Counted from the stretch's first letter, positions 22,933 through 31,894 are shown. The stretch: 64,000 nt of DNA from an uncultured Ruminococcus sp. (GCF_947301925.1 NZ_CAMYUE010000009.1:46902-110901); one strand, 5' to 3'. Notes: a model not told the origin generated them from the letters alone. Made by a program: numbers and translations.

Positions 22933-24942
22933 TCACTCCTCGGCGGCGGCAAACTGGCTCTCGTGACGGGTGAAGAAATCCGTTCTGGGAGGCAGGAACT
23001 TCAGCTTGTGATTCTCGCCTGTAAAGTAGTTCACAGGCTCAAGGATAGTATTCCATGACCATATGCGCTCGTCAACCTCCAGGTACTCGCGGAGCTTCTC
23101 TGTGCCGAAAGGCGCCATGGGGTGCAGGAGCACGCCTGCTATCCTTATCATGTAGAACAGGTTCGCAAGGGACTGCTTCAGCACTTCCCTGTCGGGATAT
23201 TCGCCTGTGAGCGCCTTTGCCATGTACTTGCTGCCGTTGCGGATATAGCTGTCCAGAACGTAGGTACACTGGTGGAAGGCAAACTTTGACATATGCCTCT
23301 CATAGTCCAGAACTGCCTTCTTTGCCTCCGCAAGGAACTTCTCCTCGGGAGCGTTGTCGGGCATAATGCCGTCAAGCTCCTTCTGAGCGGTATAGAAAGC
23401 CGTCCTTATCATGCGGTTGTATACGTTTGACAGCAGCAGACCGTCCTTTACAACAGGATCTGCGTCCTCGGGCTTTGCGTCGGGGTTGTAGGGCTTGGGC
23501 ATGAAGCTTACGGAGCGCTGACCCAGACCAAGTCCCAGCCAGTGCATACGGAGCTGCTCGGGAGTATAGTGCTCCAGCAGGTCGTCAGCCATGGGCGGCT
23601 TTACCGCGCCGGAGCTGGAAGCCTTCTTGTCAAGGAAGAGTATATGGTGATTAGCCACGATAACAGGCATCTGGAGCTCGCCCTCCGCAGGTGAGGCCGT
23701 CTTGGTCTCGCTCTCCTGCTGCGCCATCCACATGGCAGGCTCGGCAATGCCGTAGAAGTAGATGTTATCCTGTCCGATGAACTGGTATACTGTGGAATCC
23801 TTGCTGCACCAGTAGTCCTTCCACTCCTCGGTGTCATGGCCTATGGACTCTAAATATGTCTCGGTGAAGGAGATAGGAGCCCACAGGGATTCAGGCCATA
23901 CCCATACGGTCAGTCCGTCAACGCCGTCCATTACGGGAGCGGGTACGCCCCACTCGATATTGCCTGTAAGTCGGAAAGGTACAAGTGTCTTTCCCGTTCT
24001 GTAGCGTATGCCGTTCTCAGTAAGTATGCGGCAGGCCTCGTCGCAGTCGGAAAGCTTTGTGAACTCTATGGTGAACGAGGGCTTCTTGGGCTCCTCTATG
24101 TAGGTATGCTCAGGCATGGAGCTGCTGAGCTCCTTATACTTCTCCTCGAACTCGCGCTTGATGTAGATAACGGGGTTCTTCAGGAACTCGTCGATGGTCT
24201 TCCACACAACGGGACGGATATCCTTGCGCTTTTTCAGCTCCTCCACCCATTCCTTCATGAGCTGCTCATAGTCGCGGAGTTTGAAGTACCAGTTGGTGAC
24301 GGGCTTCATGGTGGGAGTCTCGCCTGTAAGGGTGCTGACGGGATTTATAAGGTTCTCGGGCATATACTGATGACCCATGTCGCACTCGTCTGCGTAGCCT
24401 TTTTCAGAGGTGCAGCCGTCCACGGGACATTTTCCGATTACCTGTCTGCCGTTGAGGAACACGCCTGCCTTCTCGTCAAAGAACTGCATGGTGGTTATGC
24501 GGTCCAGCTGTCCCTTCCTGTGGAGAGAGCTGATGAAACGGTCGGTGACGGAGGCATGGATCTCCTTGGAGCGTCCCAGACCCGAAGCCGCAAACAGGTT
24601 CGGCGATATGCCGTAGGCGTCAAGAGTGGCCTGCTGCTTGTCATGGTTGCGCTGAACGAAGTCCTCGAGGGAGCCCTCGAATTCGCCGTTCTTGACCTTT
24701 ACGCGCCAGCCCTCGGCTATAGGCGAGCCGTAGCAGTCCGTACCGCCTACGAATATAACATTATCCTTGCCTATACGGTCGCGCATGAAGCGGGCGAAGG
24801 TGTCCGCGAACACGAACATTCCGCCTACATGGCCGAAGTGGAGCTCCTTGTTGCCGTAGGGCATTCCGCCTGTGACGATACATCTTTTCGGGAACACAGG
24901 ACGGGGTATCTCAAAATTCTTCTTTTCTTTATTGTCTGACAT
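22933..24942 (-). CDS. metG: Methionyl-tRNA synthetase, atypical
   Basis: 669 residues from the ATG after AGAGGAAAA; an ATG 39 bases upstream lacks an RBS. Class I synthetase layout: HIGH-like LHFGHVGG after CIVTGGMPYGNKE, FVGGTDCYGSPI, a zinc knuckle CPVDGC with CDMGH, and WGVPAPVMDGVDG. The KMSKS position reads LDKKASSSGAV. The methionine-pocket strand (VWVWPESLWAPIS) also departs from the usual VWxDAPIGY. Overall it is most like archaeal-type MetRS. It shares a transcript with gltX. It may be the housekeeping enzyme or a paralog with a changed substrate; I cannot tell from one window. Confidence 0.75.
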   Translation of the reverse strand: MSDNKEKKNFEIPRPVFPKRCIVTGGMPYGNKELHFGHVGGMFVFADTFARFMRDRIGKDNVIFVGGTDCYGSPIAEGWRVKVKNGEFEGSLEDFVQRNHDKQQATLDAYGISPNLFAASGLGRSKEIHASVTDRFISSLHRKGQLDRITTMQFFDEKAGVFLNGRQVIGKCPVDGCTSEKGYADECDMGHQYMPENLINPVSTLTGETPTMKPVTNWYFKLRDYEQLMKEWVEELKKRKDIRPVVWKTIDEFLKNPVIYIKREFEEKYKELSSSMPEHTYIEEPKKPSFTIEFTKLSDCDEACRILTENGIRYRTGKTLVPFRLTGNIEWGVPAPVMDGVDGLTVWVWPESLWAPISFTETYLESIGHDTEEWKDYWCSKDSTVYQFIGQDNIYFYGIAEPAMWMAQQESETKTASPAEGELQMPVIVANHHILFLDKKASSSGAVKPPMADDLLEHYTPEQLRMHWLGLGLGQRSVSFMPKPYNPDAKPEDADPVVKDGLLLSNVYNRMIRTAFYTAQKELDGIMPDNAPEEKFLAEAKKAVLDYERHMSKFAFHQCTYVLDSYIRNGSKYMAKALTGEYPDREVLKQSLANLFYMIRIAGVLLHPMAPFGTEKLREYLEVDERIWSWNTILEPVNYFTGENHKLKFLPPRTDFFTRHESQFAAAEE

Positions 24943-24995
24943 TTTATTTTCCTCTTTTTCAGAAAGAATATGATCTTGCATTGGCTGATGGCTTT

Positions 24996-26636
24996 TCAGG
25001 CAAAGGCCTGAAGTCTTCTGCGTGTTATCTCCTCGCCCAGAACATGGCTCACTTCCCAGATATCGGGAGCGTTTGCGTGTCCTGTGAGCGCTATGCGGAG
25101 CATATTTGTGATGTGGACTATGCTGCCCTTGTACTGGTCGGGATTCTTCTTGTAGTCCTTGGGCTTTACCGCGAAGCCCATTTCCTCGGTGATAGCCTTT
25201 ACCTTGTCGAACCAGGCTGCCGAATCGTCGTTATGGTCGTAGCCTGCAAGGTACTTTCCGAAGAACTCCTTTACTGTAGCCTCATCGCACTCTTCGGGCA
25301 TATCATCGGTCACCTTGAAGGTCTCGTCATAGTAGAAGCTCATGAAGTCGCAGGCCTGCTTCCATGTTTCGATATCACGTCTGGGCTTGGGACCGCCTCT
25401 GCCGATGTTGAGGGCTCCCAGAGTCCTCTCGGGATACTGCTTTATCAGTGAAGCATACTTCTCATCGTACTCCGTGCACCATTCCAGCCAGCCGTCGAAT
25501 ACCTGCTGTGCAGGCATACGGCAGATAACGTTCTTTGAGATGTCGCGGAGCTTGTCAAGGTCAACAAGTGCGCCTGATACCGACATCTTGTCAAGAGCAT
25601 AGGGGAAGTCGTGATAATCTGCCTCGGGGGTGGCGATACGCCATTCCTCGTAATTGGAGTTGAGCAGAGTCAGCAGGAATTCCCAGATAGCGTCCCTGCT
25701 TATGCCCTCCTGCTGATAGTAGGCCAGCGCCAGCTCGGGGTCCTTGCGCTTGGAGAGCTTGCGCTTGCCGCCTGTCTCGCCGTCTATCTTCATGAGAGTA
25801 GCGGTGTGGCAGTATACAGGCTGCTTCCAGCCCAGTGTATTGAACAGCTCAACGTGCATGGGCAGAGAGGAGATCCACTCCTCGCCTCTTACAACGTGTG
25901 TTGAGCGCATGAAATGATCGTCGATTACGTGTGCGAAGTGGTATGTGGGGATACCGTCGCTCTTGAGGAGGACAAAATCCATGTTGTTGCGCGGCATTTC
26001 AAGTCTGCCGCGGATAGCGTCGTCAACAGCGATGGTCTCGCCTGTCTCCTGCCCCCTGAAGCGGAGCACCCACTCCCTGCCTGCGGCGATGTTCGCCTTT
26101 ACCTCGTCTATGGTAAGGTCGCGGCACCTTGCATACTTACCGTAAACTCCGGGGTTTTCCTTATTGGCGGTCTGCTGCTCGCGGACAGCCTCTATCTCCT
26201 CTGCGGTCATGAAGCAGGGATAAGCCAGTCCCCTCTCTGTGAGGAGCTTTGCGAAAACGTGGTATATATCCTTTCTCTGACGCTGACGGTAGGGACCGTA
26301 GCTTCCGTTGTCGCCATCTGCCGTTGCGCCCTCGTCAAAGTGAACGCCGAAGTAGTCCATAGCGTTGATGACTGTCTCAACAGCGCCCTCCACCTCGCGC
26401 TTGTTGTCGGTGTCCTCTATCCTCAGGAAGAAAACGCCGTCCGACTGGTGGGAGATACGCTCGCCTATGATGGCGTTATAGAGGTTGCCGAGGTGAACGA
26501 AGCCCGTAGGGCTGGGGCCGATACGAGTAACACAGGCTCCCTCCGGAAGCTGCCTTTCGGGGAAACGCGCCTCTATATCCTCGGGAGTATCCTTCACATC
26601 AGGGAAAAGAAGTTCTGCAAGTGCCTTAAAGTCCAT
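24996..26636 (-). CDS. gltX: Glutamyl-tRNA synthetase
   Basis: 546 residues from the ATG after AAAGGATTG. HIGH-like PSPTGFVHLGNLYNAIIGER, LRIEDTDNKR, and KMSKS-like KRKLSKRKDPELAL. It charges tRNA-Glu, and where GatCAB is used also tRNA-Gln, as is normal in clostridia. The length is on the long side for GluRS. It lies first in a gltX-metG operon with a consensus promoter. Confidence 0.93.
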   Translation of the reverse strand: MDFKALAELLFPDVKDTPEDIEARFPERQLPEGACVTRIGPSPTGFVHLGNLYNAIIGERISHQSDGVFFLRIEDTDNKREVEGAVETVINAMDYFGVHFDEGATADGDNGSYGPYRQRQRKDIYHVFAKLLTERGLAYPCFMTAEEIEAVREQQTANKENPGVYGKYARCRDLTIDEVKANIAAGREWVLRFRGQETGETIAVDDAIRGRLEMPRNNMDFVLLKSDGIPTYHFAHVIDDHFMRSTHVVRGEEWISSLPMHVELFNTLGWKQPVYCHTATLMKIDGETGGKRKLSKRKDPELALAYYQQEGISRDAIWEFLLTLLNSNYEEWRIATPEADYHDFPYALDKMSVSGALVDLDKLRDISKNVICRMPAQQVFDGWLEWCTEYDEKYASLIKQYPERTLGALNIGRGGPKPRRDIETWKQACDFMSFYYDETFKVTDDMPEECDEATVKEFFGKYLAGYDHNDDSAAWFDKVKAITEEMGFAVKPKDYKKNPDQYKGSIVHITNMLRIALTGHANAPDIWEVSHVLGEEITRRRLQAFA

Positions 26637-26694
26637 AATATCAATCCTTTGTAGTTTATGAGCCTGAAATATGCTGTCAGGCAATATTTATTAA

Positions 26695-26723
26695 ATTATA
26701 ACACATATACAACTCAAAGTCAA
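26695..26723 (-). promoter_or_regulatory. Sigma-A promoter of gltX-metG
   Basis: Minus strand TTGACT (26723-26718), 17-base spacer, TATAAT (26700-26695). The leader contains a small hairpin GCCTGA/TCAGGC; no T-box sequence was found. Confidence 0.88.
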
Positions 26724-26751
26724 TGAAAAAATATCCCGGAGCTTGCCGCAT

Positions 26752-26781
26752 AAAAAAGCTCCCCTCGTTAAGAAGGGAGCT
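26752..26781 (-). terminator. Terminator of SH3-domain protein gene
   Basis: AGCTCCC (26757-26763) with GGGAGCT (26775-26781); T6 at the minus-strand exit. Confidence 0.85.
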
Positions 26782-26793
26782 CTCTGTTAGTCC

Positions 26794-27120
26794 TCACATG
26801 AGATATGAAGCTTTTACCCAAGCATCATTGCTTGTGCTCAGGCAGGCCCAACCATTGTAGAAGCCGTATACATAAACCGTGGTTCCGTTGTACAGTTTTC
26901 CGATCCTGCTGCAATTTGTTGAAGGTCCGCTCCTTACATTGAGGTAGCCGCTGCTAAGCACGACCGTATAACGCTGACCGTATACAGCAGCGCTTGCTGA
27001 AAGAGTGTTGTCGGACTTGGGTGATACAGTCTTTGTGATAGCCGTACCCGTGCCAAGAAGGACGAATGCCATTGCTGCCGCTGTGACTTTTTTGAGTGTT
27101 TTGCTGAGTGTGTGTTTCAT
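26794..27120 (-). CDS. Secreted SH3-domain protein, shared-leader family
   Basis: 108 residues. The signal peptide and following stretch (KKVTAAAMAFVLLGTGTAIT, then KTVSPKSDNTLSASA) are shared with the two genes just upstream. The mature part is one bacterial SH3 domain (SGYLNVRSGPSTNCSRIGKL, GWACLSTSNDAWVKASYLM), a fold that usually binds peptidoglycan or peptides. RBS AAAGGATG. A short secreted cell-wall binder is inferred. A TTGACA box lies upstream but no well-spaced -10 was found. Confidence 0.8.
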   Translation of the reverse strand: MKHTLSKTLKKVTAAAMAFVLLGTGTAITKTVSPKSDNTLSASAAVYGQRYTVVLSSGYLNVRSGPSTNCSRIGKLYNGTTVYVYGFYNGWACLSTSNDAWVKASYLM

Positions 27121-27233
27121 TGTTTGCTACATCCTTTACATTATATTTAAGACCTTACGGCCTTATTGACCTGTCAATGCAACGTCAGTACAAATGCTTC
27201 CATGCCGTCCGCGGGACTCATGCTGCGATAGGA

Positions 27234-27620
27234 TCAATAGAGCTTTGTGAGATTGTACATATATCTGTTGAAATAATAGCCCTTCCAGTTCCAGCCCGAT
27301 ACAGGATCGTATCCGCTTATGCACTTTCCGCTTGAATCGAGCTCGAGAACCGTGCCCTCATAGATATTGATGTTTACTACCCAGTTGCCGCCGCTTACAT
27401 CAAAATCCAGAACCGTACCTGTCTGTATAGTTCCCCAGTAAACCATTGAGATACCGTAAGCGAACCTTGATTTTACCCTGTAGGCGTGAGTGTTCCTTGC
27501 TGCGTCTGCTGTGATAGTTGTGTCGGACTTGGGTGATACGTTTTTAGTGATAGTTGTTCCTGCTCCGAGAAGAGTAAATGCCATTGCGAATGCTGCTGCT
27601 CTTTTAAAGATGTTTTTCAT
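27234..27620 (-). CDS. Secreted protein of shared-leader family
   Basis: 128 residues from the ATG after AAAGGACTA. The leader FKRAAAFAMAFTLLGAGTTI, followed by TKNVSPKSDTTITADA, matches its neighbours. The mature part is Tyr/Trp/Asn-rich (YGISMVYWGTIQTGTVLDF, GWNWKGYYFNRYMYN) and I do not recognise its fold. It has two acidic beta-like repeats. An inverted repeat AATGCGGC/GCCGCATT lies upstream near its TTGACA box. Function unknown. Confidence 0.7.
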   Translation of the reverse strand: MKNIFKRAAAFAMAFTLLGAGTTITKNVSPKSDTTITADAARNTHAYRVKSRFAYGISMVYWGTIQTGTVLDFDVSGGNWVVNINIYEGTVLELDSSGKCISGYDPVSGWNWKGYYFNRYMYNLTKLY

Positions 27621-27824
27621 AATAAATAGTCCTTTCATAATAAAATTATGCGTTTGTCAATGCGGCCTTGCCGGCTTATCCGCCGCATTTACCTTACAGT
27701 CATCATTCTACCCGTACTATCTCTGTTTTGCAACAAAACAGGAGCAAACAGCATAAAAAACGGAGTAAACGGGAGTTTTCCCTTCACAAAAGCTCGGATC
27801 TTCAGAAGTTCCCGCCGCACAGAC

Positions 27825-27857
27825 GCAAAAAAGCTCCCCTCATACTGAAGGGAGCTT
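27825..27857 (-). terminator. Terminator of third shared-leader gene
   Basis: AAGCTCCC (27831-27838) with GGGAGCTT (27850-27857), T6 at the minus-strand exit. It is nearly the same hairpin as at 26757-26781. Confidence 0.85.
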
Positions 27858-27898
27858 CTTATCAAGCATTTCTTACGATAATTCTGTCCTTACTGAGA

Positions 27899-28156
27899 TC
27901 AGATGTGGTGGCACTGCCAACGAACCTTATACTTAGCGCCGTCATTGTTGATGCACTTGTACCAGGCCCATGTAATTACATAATTACCCTCAACCTCATT
28001 TGTGTACTTCCAGAAAGCATACTGATGATTGAGTTCGGCACTTGCGCTGAGAGTGTGATCGCACTCAGGGCATACGTTCTTTGTGATAGCTGTTCCTGTT
28101 CCGAGAAGAGTCAGTGCCATTGCTGCTACAGAGATCTTTTTGATAATGTTTTTCAT
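27899..28156 (-). CDS. Small secreted protein of shared-leader family
   Basis: 85 residues from the ATG after AAAAGGACG. The leader IIKKISVAAMALTLLGTGTA, followed by ITKNVCPECDHTLSASA, carries a CPEC motif where relatives have SPKS. The mature part is only about 45 residues (Trp/Tyr-rich, ending KVRWQCHHI). With two further Cys residues, a disulfide or metal site with CPEC is possible. Function unknown. Confidence 0.65.
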   Translation of the reverse strand: MKNIIKKISVAAMALTLLGTGTAITKNVCPECDHTLSASAELNHQYAFWKYTNEVEGNYVITWAWYKCINNDGAKYKVRWQCHHI

Positions 28157-28328
28157 TTTAATCGTCCTTTTCATAATACATATTTTGCTAAGTCTGATCG
28201 ATCGTCCTTACGCTGTATATTTAACATCAGCCGGCAGCATATGTCAATAAAAAACAAAATCATCATTCATATAAAATACATATCTCGGCGGATTGCACAA
28301 AACTCAAAAATGCTAAGACATTTCAGCT

Positions 28329-28832
28329 TTACCTGTTTTCAAGGAAATGTACCAGCATATTCCACGCCGCGCAGTCCACACATCCGCTGTCGGGCAGTCC
28401 GCAGCAGCGTCGGAACACTCTCACGGCAGCGGCGGTCTCCTCGTCGTATTCGCCGCACACATTCACCTTCGGCATATTGTCGTACCAGGCCGCTGCCTTC
28501 CACAGCATGGCCTGTATGATATACACCAGCTCGCCGCTGTCTCCCACCGAGGCAGTGAAGCTCCGCGACGGAAAGGCGTGATATGCCGCAGGCTCGCCGT
28601 CAAGGTACTCCCTGTAGACCCTTGTCACTGTCTCCCATGTACGGCTGTCGGTCTCACCTGTTACCGGGAGACCGTACACCCGCTGAAAGGCCTCCACCGC
28701 GTTCTTGGTGTCGGTGTTGTAAACTCCGTCGGGCAGCACCTGGGGTATCCTCCTGTCAAACATGGATATGGCATACAGGTAGCCCTGAAGCTCGCGGATA
28801 TGTTCCTTTCTCTGTTCATCTGTGTATGGCAT
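28329..28832 (-). CDS. Protein with two peptidoglycan-binding domains
   Basis: 167 residues, no signal peptide. Two PG_binding_1-type modules: LQGYLYAISMFDRRIPQVL with DTKNAVEAFQRVYGLPVTGE, and VYIIQAMLWKAAAWYDNMPK with EETAAAVRVFRRCCGLPDSG. Lack of an export signal is common for proteins of the mother-cell compartment or spore coat, and a nearby SpoIID-domain gene carries the same modules. RBS CAGGAGATG. A spore-associated wall-binding role is inferred. Confidence 0.8.
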   Translation of the reverse strand: MPYTDEQRKEHIRELQGYLYAISMFDRRIPQVLPDGVYNTDTKNAVEAFQRVYGLPVTGETDSRTWETVTRVYREYLDGEPAAYHAFPSRSFTASVGDSGELVYIIQAMLWKAAAWYDNMPKVNVCGEYDEETAAAVRVFRRCCGLPDSGCVDCAAWNMLVHFLENR

Positions 28833-28870
28833 AAAATCATCTCCTGTTTAAATATTTATAAATAAATTAC

Positions 28871-28899
28871 TTGACATTTAACTTTTATTGTTGTATAAT
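28871..28899 (+). promoter_or_regulatory. Consensus sigma-A promoter of AT-rich secreted-protein gene
   Basis: TTGACA (28871-28876), 17-base spacer, TATAAT (28894-28899): both boxes match the consensus perfectly. Confidence 0.9.
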
Positions 28900-28952
28900 G
28901 CTTCACATAAGGTTAATTCATCAGCCTTAAATACCAAAAAGGAATGATACTA

Positions 28953-29555
28953 ATGAAAAACACTTTTAAAAAGGTACTATGTACCACTCTTGCAGCTGTT
29001 TCTCTATCTGCTGCGGTGACTGTTCCGTCATCGCTCAACAAGCCTAATTCGGATAACTCTTTCGTTAACGTTATTGAAGCTAATGCTAAAGATATTGTAT
29101 ACAAAGACTTATCATTGGCTTATAAGCAAGGGGAGACAACGGTTACTTTTACGTTAACTGTCGACAAACTTAATGCAAGAAGTTGGCCAGACGGTCCCAA
29201 AGTAGCCACTTTTTCAAAATCAAATGGAGATAATATACATTTTAGTAAAATAAGAATAGAAAAATATGGTACAGAAAACCGTGTTTGGGGATTAACAGAT
29301 AATGAGATTAAATGTGATGATGGGGTATATAGAAACGTATGGTTGTGTATATATCGCGGTATAAAAAATGGCAATATATATGAGCCTAAAAAGCAGATTG
29401 AATGCGAGAATGATTATTATAAAACTAAATTGGATAGCTATTTTAAGACAGGTGCAACTAACCCTGGTTTCTATCTGACCAAAGAAAACATCTATAAATC
29501 AACTCTTCATTGCTACAAAAAAAATGGCAAACACTATGTTGATCTTGAATCATAA
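28953..29555 (+). CDS. AT-rich secreted protein, SH3-like
   Basis: 200 residues from the ATG nine bases after AAAAAGGA. N-terminal signal (KKVLCTTLAAVSLSAAVTV) then a PNSDNSFVNVIEANA stretch that loosely echoes the neighbours' SPKSD..LSASA. The middle (LTVDKLNARSWPDGPKVATF) looks like an SH3-type module, and the rest is Tyr/Lys-rich and not recognised. Codons are markedly A/T-ending compared with the genes on both sides, which suggests later acquisition. It has a perfect promoter and its own terminator. Confidence 0.7.
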   Translation: MKNTFKKVLCTTLAAVSLSAAVTVPSSLNKPNSDNSFVNVIEANAKDIVYKDLSLAYKQGETTVTFTLTVDKLNARSWPDGPKVATFSKSNGDNIHFSKIRIEKYGTENRVWGLTDNEIKCDDGVYRNVWLCIYRGIKNGNIYEPKKQIECENDYYKTKLDSYFKTGATNPGFYLTKENIYKSTLHCYKKNGKHYVDLES

Positions 29556-29561
29556 AAATAT

Positions 29562-29587
29562 CTCCCCTCCCCGTGAGGGGAGTTTTT
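29562..29587 (+). terminator. Terminator of AT-rich secreted-protein gene
   Basis: CTCCCCTC (29562-29569) with GAGGGGAG (29575-29582), then T5. Confidence 0.88.
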
Positions 29588-29622
29588 ACTGTCAGGAATT
29601 CACGGCGACAAGTGCGCCTCCC

Positions 29623-31014
29623 CTACTTTATGGTATAACCGGGATTCTGGTATGGACGCTTGTCGAAGCCGTAGCGCAGGTCGGAATATACTCCCGCTAT
29701 GCTGTCCCAGGTCACAGCTCCCACTATACCCGACGGGTCAATGCCGAACTGCCGCTGAAAGGCAGTGACGGACTGCTTTGTAAGCGGACCGAAATAGCCC
29801 GTATCGCTGACCGCAGGTATCTCGGGATAGCTCCTGTTGATGTAGGTGAGGTACTGCTGTATGATGCGCACCGATTCTCCCCTTGCTCCCTCGCGGAGCA
29901 CCGTCCCCGGATAGAGAGCTACGGCTGTGTATTTCGGAGGAACGCTTTCAACTATGCCCTGATATGCGCGGAAAAGGTCGTTCCTGGTGGCTCTGTCCAC
30001 CACTCCCGTCTGAGGAAGTCCGAATACCCGCTGGAAGGACTTCACCGAGCGCTCGGTCTGCTCGCCGAAATAGCCCGTTATCTCCACGGGTATCACCGCC
30101 TCGTAGTAGGCTCCGATAACGGCAAGGTAGTATTGCAGCATACTCACCTCGATGGACTGCATACCTATACTGAGCTCCTCTGCGAACTGCGGTGAGATCT
30201 CCTCGAAGCGCACTCCCTCGGAATCCAGCTCCGCCAGACGCTTGACGCTGGTATAGATATAGCTTATCCTGTACCATGTAGAGGCATTGACCGCCCCCGT
30301 CTCCTGCAAACCGAAAACCTGCTGGAACTTCCTCACAGCCGCCTCGGTGGCGCTGTCAAAAACTCCGTCTGCGGCAGGTATCTTGGGTATGGCAGGGAAA
30401 TTGCCCGATATACGGTTGAGCCATACCTGTATGTACTTCACGTCGTTGCCGAAGGAGCCGTTTTTCAGCTCTGTATCGGGATAGGAGGGCATGGCTGTGC
30501 GCACGGGAGCGTTCTTCACGATGTCGATGTCCCCGCCGTAGTAGTATTGCAGTATCTCATAGGGCGTAAGCCCGCGGTTGGCCAGCTCCACCGTCCCCCA
30601 CTGTGAAAGCCCTGCGCAGGTGGTGGTGGTACCGTTGCAGAAGGCGGTGAACAGCGGCTCGACGCTGCCCTGACGCCTGACATAGTCGTTGAAAAGCTCG
30701 TCAACGAGATAGCTTATGTTCCTGAAGTACTCACGGCCGTTTATGAACTTCTGGTCGAACTGTGTAGTTGCGGTTATGTCGAAGCTGTAGCCCCTTGAGC
30801 GGTACCACTCGGTGTATATGCGGTTCAGCGCAAAGGACACTATGGCGTAGATATTGGCGCGGAGAGCGCTCTCGGGCCATGTGGGGTATATCTCGCTGGA
30901 GGCCACATTCTTGACATATGAGGAAAAGCCCACCGTAACATCGGGCGCCTCAGCGTCGGGAAAGCCCAGATGCACTGTTATGGTCTCCGGGATAAAGGGC
31001 GTGCCTGTAAGCAT
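29623..31014 (-). CDS. SpoIID-domain protein with three peptidoglycan-binding modules
   Basis: 463 residues, no signal peptide. Residues about 25-185 resemble the SpoIID/LytB lytic-transglycosylase domain (VKNVASSEIYPTWPESALRA, YSFDITATTQFDQKFINGRE, LSQWGTVELANRGLTPYEIL). Three PG_binding_1 modules follow, each ending in a FQRVFGLPQTG-like motif (VRKFQQVFGLQETGAV, VKSFQRVFGLPQTGVV, VTAFQRQFGIDPSGIV). A spore-cortex or coat hydrolase or scaffold is inferred. RBS GGAAAGGAG overlaps the upstream stop, so it is coupled to the preceding gene. Confidence 0.82.
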   Translation of the reverse strand: MLTGTPFIPETITVHLGFPDAEAPDVTVGFSSYVKNVASSEIYPTWPESALRANIYAIVSFALNRIYTEWYRSRGYSFDITATTQFDQKFINGREYFRNISYLVDELFNDYVRRQGSVEPLFTAFCNGTTTTCAGLSQWGTVELANRGLTPYEILQYYYGGDIDIVKNAPVRTAMPSYPDTELKNGSFGNDVKYIQVWLNRISGNFPAIPKIPAADGVFDSATEAAVRKFQQVFGLQETGAVNASTWYRISYIYTSVKRLAELDSEGVRFEEISPQFAEELSIGMQSIEVSMLQYYLAVIGAYYEAVIPVEITGYFGEQTERSVKSFQRVFGLPQTGVVDRATRNDLFRAYQGIVESVPPKYTAVALYPGTVLREGARGESVRIIQQYLTYINRSYPEIPAVSDTGYFGPLTKQSVTAFQRQFGIDPSGIVGAVTWDSIAGVYSDLRYGFDKRPYQNPGYTIK

Positions 31015-31017
31015 GGC

Positions 31018-31749
31018 TCACTCCTTTCCGCCGCCGAACGTCGGCTCAGCATTGTAATAGGTCACTGTCTCGTCGGAGCTGTTCATCATAAGCGGCACAG
31101 GTATGAGATTGAAGTTCTGCACAGAGGTTATCCCCGAAAACACAGGTACGTCAACGCTCCTTGCACGGAAAAAGCCCTCCGCGGAAACGCTTACGTCATA
31201 GAGTGCATAGGGACGCCTGTCGGGGTCGGGAGCCTGTGAATGTATAAGGTCGGGGGCAGGCAGCTCAAACCGCGGCGAGATACCGCTTTCGTCCGTTTCT
31301 CCCGAGGCCAGCACCAGCCTTTTCCCGTCCACAAGCGCGGTCACCAAAACCATGGCTCCCGCCACCGCTGAGGAATCGTCTCCCGTCCGCACGTTCACAA
31401 GGATATAGCCCTTTTCGGCTCCAAGAAGCTCCGACCTGTCGTACTCGGGAGGCACATCGTCCTCAGTGGAAGCCGTGCCTCCGTCCGTATCAAGTCCCGA
31501 CAGATCAGGCTCGGGGAAGCGGCTGTTGTAGTCCTCCTCCATGCCGTTGCTGTCCTCGTCCGTATGCTCGGCGTAGACCGTATCATCGGGAGCGTTCTCA
31601 TCTACATCGCTTATCTCCGCGGGCTGTTCATCGTATGCGTGGGCTGCTTCGGGAAGCTCCCCTGCCGTATCTTCGGGAGAGGTGCTCCTGCTGTAGAGCT
31701 TCATCATCTCCTGCTTGTATCTTTCCATATCGAGATTTCCGTTTTGCAT
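31018..31749 (-). CDS. Carboxypeptidase-regulatory-like domain protein
   Basis: 243 residues. The first 110 are acidic and probably disordered. From about 112 there is a beta-sandwich of the carboxypeptidase-regulatory type (GYILVNVRTGDDSSAVAGAM, GETDESGISPRFELP, YALYDVSVSAEGFFRARSVD). It lies directly upstream of the SpoIID-domain gene and its end overlaps that gene's RBS, so the two products likely act together at the spore or wall. No signal peptide. Function unknown beyond domain type. Confidence 0.7.
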   Translation of the reverse strand: MQNGNLDMERYKQEMMKLYSRSTSPEDTAGELPEAAHAYDEQPAEISDVDENAPDDTVYAEHTDEDSNGMEEDYNSRFPEPDLSGLDTDGGTASTEDDVPPEYDRSELLGAEKGYILVNVRTGDDSSAVAGAMVLVTALVDGKRLVLASGETDESGISPRFELPAPDLIHSQAPDPDRRPYALYDVSVSAEGFFRARSVDVPVFSGITSVQNFNLIPVPLMMNSSDETVTYYNAEPTFGGGKE

Positions 31750-31894
31750 AATATCTCCTCCCGATAAAGCATATGCGCCGAGGCTATGAAGTTATTCCTC
31801 TTTACAAAAAGCCGTCCTTGTGATATAATTCTTTTTGTGATGCAATCTGCGGAGAAGTCCGCACTGATAATATATCTTAATGACTGGAGAAAAA

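Noticed and set aside
24106..24939. Long plus-strand open frame opposite metG (similar ones opposite gltX, asnB and gltB)
   Set aside because: No RBS or recognisable domain. These are shadows of genes with biased third codon positions on the real strand.
26637..26723. T-box leader upstream of the gltX-metG operon
   Set aside because: The leader is only about 60 bases and lacks the T-box sequence and specifier stem.
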